DNA from: DATGFB01 sp032160545
GTDB lineage: Bacteria; Actinomycetota; Actinomycetes; Mycobacteriales; Jatrophihabitantaceae
Direction: 5' to 3'
Length of the DNA: 32,614 nucleotides
Assembly (NCBI GenBank): GCA_032160545.1
Contig: JAVHVN010000198.1
Coordinates: 1-32,614, forward strand
Notes under the pieces: generated by a model
The model's database searches: none
What the model was told of the DNA's origin: nothing
What the model saw: the letters and a program-made list of their open reading frames with translations, nothing else
Made by a program: the position numbers and the translations under genes
Shown: positions 15,784-23,838 of the stretch, one piece after another
Layout of the letters: every line of letters begins with the position of its first letter
Numbering within the stretch: position 1 is the first letter of the stretch

Positions 15784-16221
15784 TCAACCGAAGGGGTCTT
15801 GCCATACGACGGCGGTGGCGCCGTCGATCGCCACGACCGTGACAGGCGTGCCCGCCGGCAATTCCTGTTTGGGGTCCATCGCGCGCGCCGACCATTCGGC
15901 GCCGTTGAGGCGGATCCGGCCACCATCGCGCGAGACGGCGCTCAGCACGACCGCGTCACGGCCGACGAGCGCGTCCGAGCCGGTCAGCGTGAGGGGGTCC
16001 TGGTGCAGGTGCCGGATCGCCACCGGGCGGACGCCCCACAGCAGGACCAGGGTGCCGACGATCGCCACGAGCACCTGCACGATCAGGGGCGCACCGATCG
16101 CGGCGGTGATCGAGGCGGCCGCAGCTCCGCCGGCCGCCATGATCAGCACGAGCGAGAACGAGGTGGCTTCGGCTGCCGCCAGCCCGCCGCAGAGGATCAA
16201 CCAGATCAACCATGCGGGCAT
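15784..16221 (-). CDS. NfeD family membrane protein
   Basis: 145 aa. Two to three hydrophobic helices (about 3-20, 22-44, 47-66) are followed by a soluble OB-fold domain from about 80 (LTGSDALVGRDAVVLSAV to TPVTVVAIDGATAVV). This is the short, protease-less form of NfeD, which works with SPFH proteins; the gene is 10 bp ahead of the SPFH gene in one operon. The start ATG 16221 lacks a Shine-Dalgarno; a degenerate TAACCA box lies 7 nt upstream, so leaderless expression is possible. Confidence 0.9.
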   Translation of the reverse strand: MPAWLIWLILCGGLAAAEATSFSLVLIMAAGGAAAASITAAIGAPLIVQVLVAIVGTLVLLWGVRPVAIRHLHQDPLTLTGSDALVGRDAVVLSAVSRDGGRIRLNGAEWSARAMDPKQELPAGTPVTVVAIDGATAVVWQDPFG

Positions 16222-16252
16222 AGCCCCATGGTTACACCTTCGTGCTGTGGTG

Positions 16253-17077
16253 TCAGGCGGTCGCGAAGTCGATGAGTTCCTCGACGGCCCGCAACAGCGG
16301 GACCTCGATGTCGGTGTAGCCGTCGACCGAGGCGAGGACCCGCCGCCACATCTCGCGAGGGTCGCTCACGTGCAGTGCGGCGCAGATGCCGGCCTTCCAG
16401 TCCGTTCCCCTCGGGACGTCCGGCCAGGCAGGGATGCCCAGCGCCGTCGGCTTGACCGCCTGCCAGATGTCGACGTACGGATGCCCGGTGATCAGGACGT
16501 GCGGTCCGCTCACCGACGCGGCTAGACGGCTCTCCTTGCTGCCGGCGACCAGGTGGTCCACGAGCACGCCGACCCGGCGCTGCGGTCCGGGACGGAAGTC
16601 GTGCAGTGCGTCGGCGAGGTGGTCGATGCCGTCCAGCGGCTCGACGACGACGCCCTCGACGCGCAGGTCGTCTCCCCAGATCCGCTCGACGAGCGCCGCG
16701 TCGTGCACCCCCTCGACCCAGATGCGGCTGGCACGGGCGACCCGCGCGGGTGCGTGTGCCGCGGCGAACGACCCTGACGCGGTCCGTCCTCGCGCCGCCG
16801 GGGCGGGTGCGGACCGAGGCGGCGGGACGAGCGTGACCGGGCGCCCGTCCAGCAGGAAGGCGGCCGGAAGCAATGGGAAGACGCGCTGGCGACCGTGCCG
16901 GTCCTCGAGCGTGACGGTGTCGCGTCGCTCCCCCGCGTCGACCGCCTTGCCGATGGCGACGACCGCACCGCAGAACGACCCGTCCGGCGTCTCGACGACG
17001 AGGTGGGGCTCGGCGGCCACCTCCGGCACATGGCTGCGGCGGGGCGGCTGGCTCAGCACGTCGGAGTAGTCACGCAC
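16253..17077 (-). CDS. DUF3097 family protein
   Basis: 274 aa from GTG 17077, the usual size for this actinobacterial family. The N-terminus VRDYSDVL and the segment RIWVEGVHDAALVERIWGDD (119-138) with VEPLDGIDHL after it are characteristic. The Glu at 122 and the VLVDHL strand around 174 give a pattern that could be TOPRIM-like, which is my inference. No membrane segment or signal, so cytoplasmic. The biochemical role is not known. A TAGGGT box 8 nt before GTG 17077 supports this start over the upstream one at 17137. It precedes nfeD by 31 bp on the same strand. Confidence 0.9.
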   Translation of the reverse strand: MRDYSDVLSQPPRRSHVPEVAAEPHLVVETPDGSFCGAVVAIGKAVDAGERRDTVTLEDRHGRQRVFPLLPAAFLLDGRPVTLVPPPRSAPAPAARGRTASGSFAAAHAPARVARASRIWVEGVHDAALVERIWGDDLRVEGVVVEPLDGIDHLADALHDFRPGPQRRVGVLVDHLVAGSKESRLAASVSGPHVLITGHPYVDIWQAVKPTALGIPAWPDVPRGTDWKAGICAALHVSDPREMWRRVLASVDGYTDIEVPLLRAVEELIDFATA

Positions 17078-17085
17078 GGGGACCG

Positions 17086-17091
17086 ACCCTA
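17086..17091 (-). promoter_or_regulatory. Leaderless -10 box of the DUF3097 gene
   Basis: TAGGGT on the minus strand, 8 nt before GTG 17077. No ribosome-binding site is present. Confidence 0.45.
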
Positions 17092-17136
17092 GGCGCGTCG
17101 CGACGGATACCCAGGAAGGCGCGGCGACTCGCCGCA

Positions 17137-17142
17137 TACTGT
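17137..17142 (+). promoter_or_regulatory. Leaderless -10 box of the PAP2 gene
   Basis: TACTGT, 6 nt before ATG 17149, no Shine-Dalgarno. It is back to back with the DUF3097 box 45 bp away. Confidence 0.5.
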
Positions 17143-17148
17143 CGGACG

Positions 17149-17796
17149 ATGGGACGGCAACGGCTCGCCCTGGGGGTCGCGGCGGGCGTCTGCCTCGCGC
17201 TGGTGCTGCTGGGCTGGCTCGCCGGCACGCTGGTGTACCCGTCGCTCGATTCGGCCGACCTGCGGTTCGTCAACCTGGTCGCCCGGCATCGCGGCGACGA
17301 ATGGACCGCGCTGGCCAAGGCGCTGTCGTTCGCGGGGCAGCCCGCGGTGCTGATCGCGGTGAGCGCCGTCGCGGCGATCGGTCTGGCGCTGCGGCGGAGG
17401 GTGGTCGACATCGCGGCGCTGGTCCTGGCGGTGATCGGCGGCACCGTCGTCTCCGACACGGTCAAGGTGCTGGTCGACCGGCCGAGGCCGCCGATCGAGC
17501 ACCTGGTCATGGTCACCTCGGCGAGCTTCCCGTCCGGGCACGCCACCCAGACGGCCGCGATCGTGCCGGTCCTCGCGCTGGTGCTCGCGCCGGCCGCCTA
17601 CCGGCGGTGGGCACTGGCTGTCGCCGTGCTCTTCGTGCTCGGGGTGGGCTGGTCCCGTGTGTACCTGGGCGTGCACTACGCCTCGGACGTCATCGCCGGC
17701 TGGCTGCTGGGCGCGGCCTGGGCGGCGACGGTTCTCACCCTGCGCCGTGCCGTCCGCAGAACACCGTCAGCGCCTGCCGCCGCACTCCGAAATTGA
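17149..17796 (+). CDS. PAP2 family membrane phosphatase
   Basis: 215 aa, about six membrane helices. It is a phosphatidic-acid/undecaprenyl-pyrophosphate phosphatase-type enzyme with all three catalytic motifs: KVLVDRPRP (106-114), PSGH (128-131) and SRVYLGVHYASD (169-180), where the two His carry out phosphoryl transfer. The active site faces the outer side of the membrane in family members, which suits recycling of lipid carriers or dephosphorylation of phospholipids; the substrate is not fixed by sequence. Its last 62 bp overlap the 3' end of the convergent PAP2/lipid-kinase gene. Confidence 0.93.
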   Translation: MGRQRLALGVAAGVCLALVLLGWLAGTLVYPSLDSADLRFVNLVARHRGDEWTALAKALSFAGQPAVLIAVSAVAAIGLALRRRVVDIAALVLAVIGGTVVSDTVKVLVDRPRPPIEHLVMVTSASFPSGHATQTAAIVPVLALVLAPAAYRRWALAVAVLFVLGVGWSRVYLGVHYASDVIAGWLLGAAWAATVLTLRRAVRRTPSAPAAALRN

Positions 17797-19225
17797 CCTC
17801 CGCCGGTGCCGGTTCGACCTCCCCGTCGCGGGCGAGCCGGCCGGGTGTCTCGCCGCTGCACCGCACGGTCATCGCCTCGGCCGTCGTCTCGACGTAGCGG
17901 CTGCTGCGGTAGAGGTCGGCCGTCAGCGCGACACCGAGCAGGCCCCACACACCCCGCTTGCCGGAGTCGACCAGCCGCACGTCGAGGTGGCCGGTGTCGA
18001 GTCGGGTGCGGAACCGCGGCACGAAGCCCCGCGGCGAGTACGGGCCGTTGCCGACGAACAGCAGCAGCAGGCGGCGCGGCGTGCCGTCGACCACGGCGTC
18101 GACGGGCTGGTGGTGCCGCCATACGGACAGCAGTGCGAGCGCGGCGGCGAGCGGCTTGCCCAACCGGTCCTCGTGCCGTTCGCGGACGGCGACGAACTCG
18201 GGGTAGCTGCCGAGGCTCGCGGTGTTCAGGAACGGCTTGCCGGCCACCTCCCCGAGGTCCACGCGAACCGCGTGACCCGTGCGCAGCGCATCGATGGCAG
18301 CGGCCACGTCGTCGAGCCCCAGATCCTTCGCGAAGTGGTCGAACGTCCCCGCGGGGACGACCAGCAGCGGGACGTCCGCTGCCATCGCCGCCTGCGCGGC
18401 CGTGTTGATCGTGCCGTCTCCCCCGACCGCCCCCAGCACCTCGGCGCGGCTGGCCGCGTCGTGCAGGACGGTGGTGAGGTCATCGGAGTCGCCGATCTCC
18501 ACGATCTCGGCATCCGGGAGCTCCTCGCTGAGGTGCGCGACGAGATCCGCGCAATCGTCCGAACCCGAGCCCGGGTTGATCACGGCGATCAAACCGGCAC
18601 CCAGGGGGCGTTCGGGCTGCGGCACGGACGCTTCGCCGCACAGCCGTACCGGCTCGACGGTGTGGGCCGGCACCAACTTGCTGCCCATGACCGCCACCGC
18701 CGCGCCGATCGCGGCACCGGCCAGCACGTCGCTCGGGTAGTGCACGCCGGTGTAGACGCGGGAGACACCGACGGCGGCTGCGAGCAGCCCGAGCGGCACG
18801 GCGAGTGGCGGGCACTCGATCGCCGCGCCGACAGCGAACGCCGCGGCCGACGCGGTGTGGCCCGACGGGAACGAGTTCGAAGTCGGCACGCGGTGGGCGA
18901 TCCGCTGCAGTGGCGCCGTGTCGATGAGGGGGCGGCGCCGGACGAACAGCCGCTTGCCCGCCTGGTTGGCGACGAGGCTGGCGACCGCTACCGAGGCGAT
19001 GCCCCGGACGCCCGCCCGGCGCGCCGGGCGATTGCCGGTCCCGACGAGGACGGCGGACGTGGCCATCCAGAGCTTGGAGTGATCGGCCAGCCGCGTCAGC
19101 AGCGGCAGACCGCGGTCGACCAGTGTCGGGAAGGGGATCGTGGCGAGTTCGGTCGAGGTGCGCAGATCCCATCTGTCGATGGCCTTGGCCGCGGAACGCA
19201 GGCGTGAGCGCCGGAGGGTTCCCAT
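17735..19225 (-). CDS. PAP2 phosphatase fused to a diacylglycerol/sphingosine-kinase-like domain
   Basis: 496 aa. The N-terminal half (about 15-185) is a PAP2 domain with K91RLFVRRRP, PSGH (120-123) and SRVYTGVHYPSD (155-166). The C-terminal half (about 210-490) is a DAGK-catalytic domain with NPGSGS (217-222) and the nucleotide-binding GGDGT (268-272). Fusions of this kind are common in actinobacteria and join a lipid phosphatase to a lipid kinase; the actual lipids are unknown. ATG 19225 is supported by a TATGCT box 7 nt upstream; the frame is open to 19360 but without a signal. It is convergent with and overlaps a second PAP2 gene, and divergent from a hypothetical gene 55 bp away. Confidence 0.93.
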   Translation of the reverse strand: MGTLRRSRLRSAAKAIDRWDLRTSTELATIPFPTLVDRGLPLLTRLADHSKLWMATSAVLVGTGNRPARRAGVRGIASVAVASLVANQAGKRLFVRRRPLIDTAPLQRIAHRVPTSNSFPSGHTASAAAFAVGAAIECPPLAVPLGLLAAAVGVSRVYTGVHYPSDVLAGAAIGAAVAVMGSKLVPAHTVEPVRLCGEASVPQPERPLGAGLIAVINPGSGSDDCADLVAHLSEELPDAEIVEIGDSDDLTTVLHDAASRAEVLGAVGGDGTINTAAQAAMAADVPLLVVPAGTFDHFAKDLGLDDVAAAIDALRTGHAVRVDLGEVAGKPFLNTASLGSYPEFVAVRERHEDRLGKPLAAALALLSVWRHHQPVDAVVDGTPRRLLLLFVGNGPYSPRGFVPRFRTRLDTGHLDVRLVDSGKRGVWGLLGVALTADLYRSSRYVETTAEAMTVRCSGETPGRLARDGEVEPAPAEVNFGVRRQALTVFCGRHGAG

Positions 19226-19232
19226 CGCCCCG

Positions 19233-19238
19233 AGCATA
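19233..19238 (-). promoter_or_regulatory. Leaderless -10 box of the PAP2/DAGK gene
   Basis: TATGCT on the minus strand, 7 nt before ATG 19225. Confidence 0.5.
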
Positions 19239-19267
19239 CGGACGGCGCAGGCCCGCGCCGGCCGACC

Positions 19268-19273
19268 TAATGT
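19268..19273 (+). promoter_or_regulatory. Leaderless -10 box of the 19281 gene
   Basis: TAATGT, 7 nt before GTG 19281, no ribosome-binding site. Confidence 0.5.
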
Positions 19274-19280
19274 GGACCGG

Positions 19281-20063
19281 GTGAGTCGGCTGCGGTCCGG
19301 GATCCTCGCCGCGTGGTACGCCACGTGGGACGCCGGCTGCGCCGCGCCCGACGACGTCATCTCCGCTGTCGTCGGCGACGACGCGCCGCATCTCGTCGGC
19401 GGCCTCGACGACTACCCGTCCGGGTCCACCGCTCCGTTGAGCGACGGGCTCATCGCGTTGCGACGCACGCGTTCGGCGGTCCGGCTCGTCCTGCCGGTTG
19501 CCGGGGACGTCCGCGGCCTGCCCGGGCCGGCCGACTTCCGCAGCGCGGCGATCGAGGCGGGCGAAGCGGTGGTCGGCGCCGGACTCAGCCTGGTGCCGCG
19601 GATCAACGACTACGCGCCGAGCAGTGCACCGACGTCGGTCCTCTGGCGCGCGTTCGCCACCGACGCCGCGCCACCGGACTACGTCTCCGTCGCCGACGCG
19701 CAGCACGACCTGACGACCGAGATCCGCGAGTCGGCCACCGCGCTGTCGTCGGCCGAGGTGAGCGGCTGGATCGACGACATCAGCGACGAGCTGTCCGACG
19801 CCCGGCGCGCGGGCGAGCGACTGGTGCTCCCACCGGGGCACCCGGCGCGCGCCGTCGCCCTGCTCGCGCAGGCCGAACGGCTGCAGGCGGTGCTCGACAT
19901 CGCGGCCCGCGATCCGCTCGGTGGTGCCATCGACCGCACGGGCATCGCGGCCCGGGCGTCGTCGATGCGGCCCCTCGCAACGGCGGTGCGCCGGGCCCGG
20001 CTGGCCGGCTACAACGCGGTTGCCGACGGCATGCCCACGGAGCGCCGGTCCGGGCAGGCTTGA
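19281..20063 (+). CDS. Conserved actinobacterial hypothetical protein
   Basis: 260 aa, soluble, no signal or Cys motif. I do not recognise a characterised family. The N-terminal 150 residues look alpha/beta (LVLPVAGDVRGLPGP, LVPRINDYAPSSAP), the C-terminal 110 are helical with many Ala, Arg and Glu (SDARRAGERLVLPPGHPARA). GTG 19281 is chosen from a leaderless -10 box; GTG 19272 is an alternative, and the open frame back to 19140 overlaps the divergent kinase gene. The protein seems of a type seen widely in actinobacterial chromosomes, from general memory rather than a search. Confidence 0.75.
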   Translation: MSRLRSGILAAWYATWDAGCAAPDDVISAVVGDDAPHLVGGLDDYPSGSTAPLSDGLIALRRTRSAVRLVLPVAGDVRGLPGPADFRSAAIEAGEAVVGAGLSLVPRINDYAPSSAPTSVLWRAFATDAAPPDYVSVADAQHDLTTEIRESATALSSAEVSGWIDDISDELSDARRAGERLVLPPGHPARAVALLAQAERLQAVLDIAARDPLGGAIDRTGIAARASSMRPLATAVRRARLAGYNAVADGMPTERRSGQA

Positions 20064-20142
20064 TCCGCAACGTGACCCGAGCCGCCGAGAACTGTTGAGT
20101 TGGGCGCAACCGCAGCGAAACCTCCGCGACTTGCTCCGTCGC

Positions 20143-20148
20143 TAGGCT
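20143..20148 (+). promoter_or_regulatory. Possible -10 box of the hydrolase gene
   Basis: TAGGCT 34 nt before ATG 20183, which would give a leader of roughly 28 nt with a good ribosome-binding site. No convincing -35 is seen. Confidence 0.3.
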
Positions 20149-20182
20149 CTGCCCGGCTGAGCTGCACGACGAGCGGAGGGAC

Positions 20183-21202
20183 ATGGTGCTGCGGATCGCC
20201 CACGATGCGAGCCGGCAGCGCGTGCTGCACGATCGGGTACACGTCCAGGCAGTAGTGATCCACGGCTACCGGCGGGTGTTCCGCATCGCGGGCAGCGGGC
20301 CGGCCTTGCTGCTCCTGCACGGCATCGGCGACAGCTCCCGCACGTGGGCCGAGATCATTCCGACGCTGGCGCGCAACCACCTCGTCATCGCACCGGACCT
20401 GCTCGGCCACGGTGACTCGGACAAGCCGCGCGCCGACTACTCCGTAGCCGCATACGCAAACGGCATGCGCGATCTGCTGAGCGCCCTCGACATCGAAACC
20501 GTCACTCTGGTCGGGCACTCCCTCGGCGGCGGCGTCGCGATGCAGTTCGCCTACCAGTACCCCGAGCGCACCGAGCGGCTCGTCCTCGTCTCGAGCGGCG
20601 GAGCGGGGCGGTGCGTCTCGCCCCTGCTTCGGGCGGCGGCCCTGCCGGGTGCAGGTCTGGCGGTGGGAGGCCTGCGCCTGCCGGGTGCCCGCCTCGTCGT
20701 CAATGCGGCGATCGAGATCCTCGAGCGTCTCGACACGGGGCTGGGCGTCGATGCCGAGGACCTCGCTCGCGTCGTCGACGCATTGCCCGATGCGACCGCC
20801 CGTTCGGCGTTCATCCGGACACTGCGCTCCGTCGTCGACTGGAACGGTCAGATCGTGACGATGCTCGACCGTTGCTACCTGGTGCGGGGCATGCCCACGT
20901 TGCTCATGTGGGGGGCACGCGACAGCGTCGTCCCGGTCGGGCACGCCCACAAGGCGCATGCGGCCATGCCCGGCAGCCGGCTGGAGATCTTCGACGACGC
21001 GGGGCACTTCCCGTTCCGCGCCGACCCGGCCCGGTTCGTCGGGCTGCTCGAGGACTTCTGCGCGTCGACCGAACCGTCGTCGTGGAGTTCCGAGCAGTGG
21101 CGCGCGCTGCTTCGGGGTGGCCGCGGGGCGATGGCACAGGCCGGAGTGCCGGCCGAGGTGGGCCCCACCCTGCACGCCGAGAGCGAACGCAGCGCCACCT
21201 GA
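20183..21202 (+). CDS. Alpha/beta hydrolase
   Basis: 339 aa. An alpha/beta-hydrolase fold with nucleophile Ser113 in GHSLGGG, acid Asp247 in WGARDSVVP and His275 in DDAGHFPF; the oxyanion HG is at LLHGIGDSS. The lid region (about 140-225) is helical. Nearest in look to the esterase/epoxide-hydrolase-like group; the substrate is unknown. The 40-residue C-terminal tail is Ser/Ala/Glu-rich and probably flexible. ATG 20183 has GGAGGG 3 nt upstream. It converges with the APH-like gene with a 9-bp gap. Confidence 0.93.
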   Translation: MVLRIAHDASRQRVLHDRVHVQAVVIHGYRRVFRIAGSGPALLLLHGIGDSSRTWAEIIPTLARNHLVIAPDLLGHGDSDKPRADYSVAAYANGMRDLLSALDIETVTLVGHSLGGGVAMQFAYQYPERTERLVLVSSGGAGRCVSPLLRAAALPGAGLAVGGLRLPGARLVVNAAIEILERLDTGLGVDAEDLARVVDALPDATARSAFIRTLRSVVDWNGQIVTMLDRCYLVRGMPTLLMWGARDSVVPVGHAHKAHAAMPGSRLEIFDDAGHFPFRADPARFVGLLEDFCASTEPSSWSSEQWRALLRGGRGAMAQAGVPAEVGPTLHAESERSAT

Positions 21203-21211
21203 GCAGTTCTG

Positions 21212-22024
21212 CTAGCGCAGCGCAGCGCGCAGCTCGTCCTCGGCGGTGTCCAACCACGCGGCTCGGCGCCGAATGACCTCGCCGACACCCGCCTCCCACA
21301 TCCGTGCCCAACCGCCACCGAGGTTTTCGGCGTTCCACTTCATGCTCGCGTGGCCGGCCGCGAACCGCCGCCTTGCTCCGCGGAGCAACTGTTGAGCGTT
21401 GACCGCATCGCGGCCGTAGCCGTCGAGCAGCAGTCGCAGCCTCATGCCGACGTCGATGCCGTCGTAGCCCGGTGCGCGATCCGCCGGGTCGACGAGCGGC
21501 ACCCAGTGCATCGCGGTGTTCGCGAGGTCGATCGAACGGGTCGTCTCGCCGATCAGGTCGAAGTCGACGAGCGCGACGGCCACCCCCTCGCGGAACACCG
21601 TGTTCTGCGGCGTCACGTCCCGGTGTGCGATCAGGTGCGGTTCGTCGTCGGGCAGCGCTGCCACCGGACGTCCCGCCGGGATCGGGACCGGGGTACGCGG
21701 CCGCCAGCCGTCGCTGGCGTCGTGCAGCCGCCGGACCAGGCGGCCGACCGAGGGCAGCAGGCCGTCCGCGCGGGCCCATCCTTCGACCGGATCGCCGGGG
21801 ACTGCGCCGTCGACAAAGGTCAGCACGTCACGTCCCTGGCTGTCGAGGCCGAGGTGGCGCGGCGCGCCGTCGAAGCCAATTGCCGCGAGGTGATCGAGGT
21901 ACTCGGCGACGACTTCGCTCACCGCCGAACGGGGCCGGCGCACCGTGTCGCCGATGCGCACGACGCCCTCGGTCACGTCGCCCTTCGGCAGCTCGGTCTC
22001 CGGCCCGTCGAGAAAGCCCGTCAT
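21212..22024 (-). CDS. Aminoglycoside phosphotransferase (APH) family kinase-like protein
   Basis: 270 aa, APH/choline-kinase fold. The catalytic loop HRDVTPQN (134-141) supplies Asp136 and Asn141, and VDFD (153-156) carries the metal-binding Asp154. The N-lobe is short and lacks a clear Lys-containing strand, which is frequent in this family. Its start ATG overlaps the ferrochelatase stop (ATGA, 22021-22024), so translation is coupled. The family phosphorylates many small molecules; antibiotic resistance should not be assumed. It closes the fabG-fabI-cpfC operon. Confidence 0.88.
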   Translation of the reverse strand: MTGFLDGPETELPKGDVTEGVVRIGDTVRRPRSAVSEVVAEYLDHLAAIGFDGAPRHLGLDSQGRDVLTFVDGAVPGDPVEGWARADGLLPSVGRLVRRLHDASDGWRPRTPVPIPAGRPVAALPDDEPHLIAHRDVTPQNTVFREGVAVALVDFDLIGETTRSIDLANTAMHWVPLVDPADRAPGYDGIDVGMRLRLLLDGYGRDAVNAQQLLRGARRRFAAGHASMKWNAENLGGGWARMWEAGVGEVIRRRAAWLDTAEDELRAALR

Positions 22025-23064
22025 GAACCCGGTGTGGCCACCCGGCGCGGGGCTGGGCAGCAGCCGTCCGGGCAGTCGATGCCGCACAACCCGAGCCGGC
22101 CGAGGTGCCGCGGTTCGGCACTGCCGAGCTGCTCCTGGACGAGCTCGCGGACGGCCGAGACGAAGTCCGGGTGCACCTCTGCGGTCGATGCTCGCGCGAA
22201 CGCGAGGCCGAGTTCGGCCGCGGTCTCGCGGGCCTCGGCGTCCAGGTCCCAGAGGACCTCGATGTGATCGGACACGAAGCCGGTCGGACAGACCGCAACC
22301 GCCCGCACGCCGTTGGCGGTGAGGCTGCGCAGGTGGTCGTTGATGTCCGGCTCCAGCCAGGGAACCTGCGGCGGGCCTGAGCGTGACTGCCACACCAGAT
22401 CGAACTCCGCGCCCGCACCGCGTACGGCCTCGGACACCAACCGGGCGGTCTCCAGCTGCTGCGCCAGGTACAGGCCGTTGTGCTCGGGCCCGGACGTCTC
22501 GTTCATCGCTGTCGGGATCGAGTGCGCGGTGAACACCAGCCGCGCCTGCTCGCGCAGCTCGGCCGGCAGCTCGCCGAGTGCGGTCCGCAACCCGGCGGCG
22601 TTCGCCTCGACGAAGCCCGGGTGATCGAAGAAGTGCCGCAGCTTCACCAGCTCGGGGGCGCCTGCACCTGCGACCGAGCGGGCCTGCGCCATGTCGTCGC
22701 GGTACTGCCGGCACGCCGAGTACGACGACGTCGCACTGGTCGCCAGCACCAGCGCGCGCCGGACCCCGTCGTCACGCATGGTGCGCACGGTCTCGGCGAC
22801 GTACGGCTTCCAATTGCGATTGCCCCAGTACAGCGGCAGCTGGATGTCGTGCGCCTGGAACTCCGTGCGCAACGCCGCGAGCAGTGCCCGGTTGTGCGCA
22901 TTGATCGGTGACACACCGCCGAAGTGCAGGTAGTGCTCGGCGACAGCCGCGAGCCGCTCCTCGGGGATTCCGCGGCCGCGGGTGACGTTGTGCAGGAACG
23001 GCAGCACGTCGTCGACGCCCTCGGGGCCGCCGAAGGACAGCAACAGGAACGCGTCGTACTGCAT
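22021..23064 (-). CDS. cpfC: Coproporphyrin III ferrochelatase
   Basis: 347 aa. It inserts Fe2+ into coproporphyrin III in the coproporphyrin-dependent heme pathway of actinobacteria (historically hemH/hemZ). Family residues are His181 in FTAHSIPTAM and Glu269 in GFVSDHIEVLWDLD. The C-terminus has a cysteine cluster, Cys327, Cys331, Cys335 and Cys336, and Cys118 lies in SYSACRQY; this suits the [2Fe-2S] cluster known from actinobacterial ferrochelatases. The gene starts 3 bp after the fabI stop, the same order as M. tuberculosis inhA-hemZ. ATG 23064 is well placed. Confidence 0.96.
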   Translation of the reverse strand: MQYDAFLLLSFGGPEGVDDVLPFLHNVTRGRGIPEERLAAVAEHYLHFGGVSPINAHNRALLAALRTEFQAHDIQLPLYWGNRNWKPYVAETVRTMRDDGVRRALVLATSATSSYSACRQYRDDMAQARSVAGAGAPELVKLRHFFDHPGFVEANAAGLRTALGELPAELREQARLVFTAHSIPTAMNETSGPEHNGLYLAQQLETARLVSEAVRGAGAEFDLVWQSRSGPPQVPWLEPDINDHLRSLTANGVRAVAVCPTGFVSDHIEVLWDLDAEARETAAELGLAFARASTAEVHPDFVSAVRELVQEQLGSAEPRHLGRLGLCGIDCPDGCCPAPRRVATPGS

Positions 23065-23067
23065 CGG

Positions 23068-23835
23068 TCAGACCCCCATCGCGTGGAAGCCGCCGTCGAC
23101 GTGGATCAGCTCCCCGGTCGTCGCGGGGAACCAGTCCGAGAGCAGCGCGAGCGTGCTGCGCGCCACCGCACTCGCGTCGGTGTTGTCCCAGCCGAGCGGC
23201 GCGCGGCCGTCCCACGCGTCCTCGAACTGACTGAAGCCGGGAATGCTCTTGGCCGCCATCGTCCGGACGGGCCCCGCCGCGACCAGGTTGACGCGGATGT
23301 GCCGCGGGCCGAGTTCGCGAGCCAGGTAGCGCGCTGTGGATTCGAGCCCCGCCTTCGCCACGCCCATCCAGTCGTAGGCCGGCCACGCCACCCGTGCGTC
23401 GAAATCGAGACCGACGATGGCGCCCCCCGCCTCGCCGAACAACGGCAGCGCGGCGACGGCCAGCGACTTCAGCGAGAACGCGGACACCTGCACCGCGGTG
23501 GCGACGTCCTCCCACGGCGCGTCGAGGAAGCCGCCGCCGAGGCACGAGGCCGGGGCGTAGCCGATCGCGTGCAGCACGCCGTCGACGCCGTCGAGGTGCT
23601 CCCGCACGCGATCGGCCAGCGTGTCGAGGTGTTCGGAGTTCGCGACGTCGAGCTCGATCACCGGCGGGGGCTCGGGCAACCTCGCCGCGACGCGCTGGAC
23701 GAGCGACATGCGGCCGAATCCGGTCAGCACGATCTTGGCGCCCTCCTGCTGCGCCATCCGGGCCACCGAGAAGGCGATCGAGGCGTCGGTGATCACTCCG
23801 GTGACGAGCAGCCGCTTGCCGTCGAGCAGTCCCAT
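23068..23835 (-). CDS. fabI: Enoyl-[acyl-carrier-protein] reductase (InhA/FabI)
   Basis: 255 aa, NADH-dependent enoyl-ACP reductase of type II fatty-acid synthesis, an SDR enzyme. The cofactor loop GVITDASIAF (13-22), Phe145 and the catalytic Tyr154-x6-Lys161 (AYDWMGVAK) are present. By alignment with M. tuberculosis InhA from memory, Ala90 replaces Ser94, and the substrate-binding loop after AAGPVRT is about ten residues shorter, as in ordinary FabI. That argues for normal-length fatty acids rather than meromycolate. Its gene lies 3 bp after fabG and 3 bp before cpfC in one operon. Confidence 0.96.
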   Translation of the reverse strand: MGLLDGKRLLVTGVITDASIAFSVARMAQQEGAKIVLTGFGRMSLVQRVAARLPEPPPVIELDVANSEHLDTLADRVREHLDGVDGVLHAIGYAPASCLGGGFLDAPWEDVATAVQVSAFSLKSLAVAALPLFGEAGGAIVGLDFDARVAWPAYDWMGVAKAGLESTARYLARELGPRHIRVNLVAAGPVRTMAAKSIPGFSQFEDAWDGRAPLGWDNTDASAVARSTLALLSDWFPATTGELIHVDGGFHAMGV

Positions 23836-23838
23836 GAA

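Noticed and set aside
17657..19207. 516-aa plus-strand frame over the PAP2/DAGK gene
   Set aside because: No motifs and shadow composition; the minus strand has complete catalytic motifs.
21212..22024. Antibiotic resistance gene
   Set aside because: The APH fold alone does not show this; operon position points to a house-keeping role.
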